DNA of 64,000 nt from Comamonadaceae bacterium (lineage in GTDB: Bacteria; Pseudomonadota; Gammaproteobacteria; Burkholderiales; Burkholderiaceae_C). Under the pieces are notes generated by a model, which saw only the letters and a list, made by a program, of their open reading frames with translations, was not told where the DNA came from and searched no databases. Both the position numbers and the translations under genes were made by a program. Of the stretch, positions 63,893 to 64,000 are shown in pieces. Positions within the stretch are counted from its first letter, which is position 1. Each line of letters begins with the position of its first letter. The stretch spans positions 62,001 to 126,000 of the forward strand of contig CANJWZ010000002.1 of NCBI GenBank assembly GCA_947478725.1. Direction: 5' to 3'.

Positions 63893-64000
63893 TTAGCTGT
63901 CCCAGTCACCGCCACCCACATCGGCACTGCCCGCATCGTCCCAGCCCGTGCTGTCTTTCATGCCGAAGTTCTGGCCGCCCATGTCGGCGTTGCCTGGCAA
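63893..64000 (-). CDS. C-terminal end of an unidentified Gly/Asp-rich protein, partial
   Basis: The minus strand is open from the window edge to a TAA at 63893 and ends MGGQNFGMKDSTGWDDAGSA, then DVGGGDWDS. A flexible Gly/Asp/Trp tail like this occurs on several unrelated membrane or exported proteins, so no function is assigned. The body of the gene is outside the window. It converges on slyX. Confidence 0.6.
   Translation of the reverse strand: MPGNADMGGQNFGMKDSTGWDDAGSADVGGGDWDS

Overview
The window is a chromosomal segment of a betaproteobacterium in the order Burkholderiales, most probably family Comamonadaceae (Rhodoferax/Polaromonas-like). This rests on gene order (leuCDB-asd-fimV-truA-trpFBA-accD; rpmF-plsX-fabH-fabD-fabG-acpP-fabF-rpoE-rseA-rseB-mucD-lepA-lepB-rnc-era-recO-pdxJ-acpS-nagZ; hemCDXY) and on two short dispersed repeat families that I recall from that family. 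Coding capacity is high and almost entirely housekeeping. No rRNA, tRNA, CRISPR array, intact insertion sequence or prophage was seen.

Layout. 1-4.3 kb is a decayed accessory segment: the tail of a Bug-type solute receptor, an internally deleted second Bug gene, an AraC regulator, a PEBP-like protein, an exported cupin, a broken alpha/beta hydrolase and a VapBC module. 4.4-18 kb carries a LysR regulator, leucine biosynthesis (leuC, leuD, leuB), asd, fimV, truA, tryptophan biosynthesis (trpF, trpB, trpA) and accD. 18-25 kb holds a LON-domain protein, a membrane nucleotide-sugar dehydratase with the stump of an aminotransferase upstream, lysS, a YgjP-type metallopeptidase, a Phd/PIN toxin-antitoxin pair and serC.

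25-49.5 kb is almost entirely on the minus strand. Read in the direction of transcription it runs yceD, rpmF, plsX, fabH, two accessory genes (sialidase-like and membrane protein), fabD, fabG, acpP, fabF, a small membrane protein, rpoE, rseA, rseB, mucD, lepA, lepB, a frameshifted DUF4845 gene, rnc, era, recO, pdxJ, acpS and nagZ, then an osmoprotectant-type importer without an ATPase gene. It links fatty-acid synthesis, the envelope-stress sigma factor, translation and secretion factors, and ACP maturation. 49.5-64 kb contains maf, an RsmI-like methylase, sppA, a Rieske protein, a Gph-like phosphatase, rluC, divergent rne, the hem operon (hemC, hemD, hemX, hemY), an orphan ABC ATPase and slyX.

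The most striking signal is a dispersed AT-rich element of about 45-80 bp with a GCTACT(N)TAATAGCTGCTTGC-type core followed by a CCCA/TGGGCT stem. I find about 17 copies in 64 kb. Ten lie between genes or in leaders. Seven lie inside reading frames (trpF, fabD, rseB, sppA, rne, hemD and the LysR gene) without breaking them. Copies read in the same orientation use the same phase and give related peptides: IIA(T/V)C.GI.GA in TrpF and FabD; APE(L/I/F)(V/I)AS in RseB, SppA and RNase E; QAA(V/I)Y in HemD and the LysR protein. This resembles in principle the Rickettsia palindromic elements, which also insert in frame in genes, and is my main candidate for an undescribed system. All functional calls were made by reading motifs; no database search was run.
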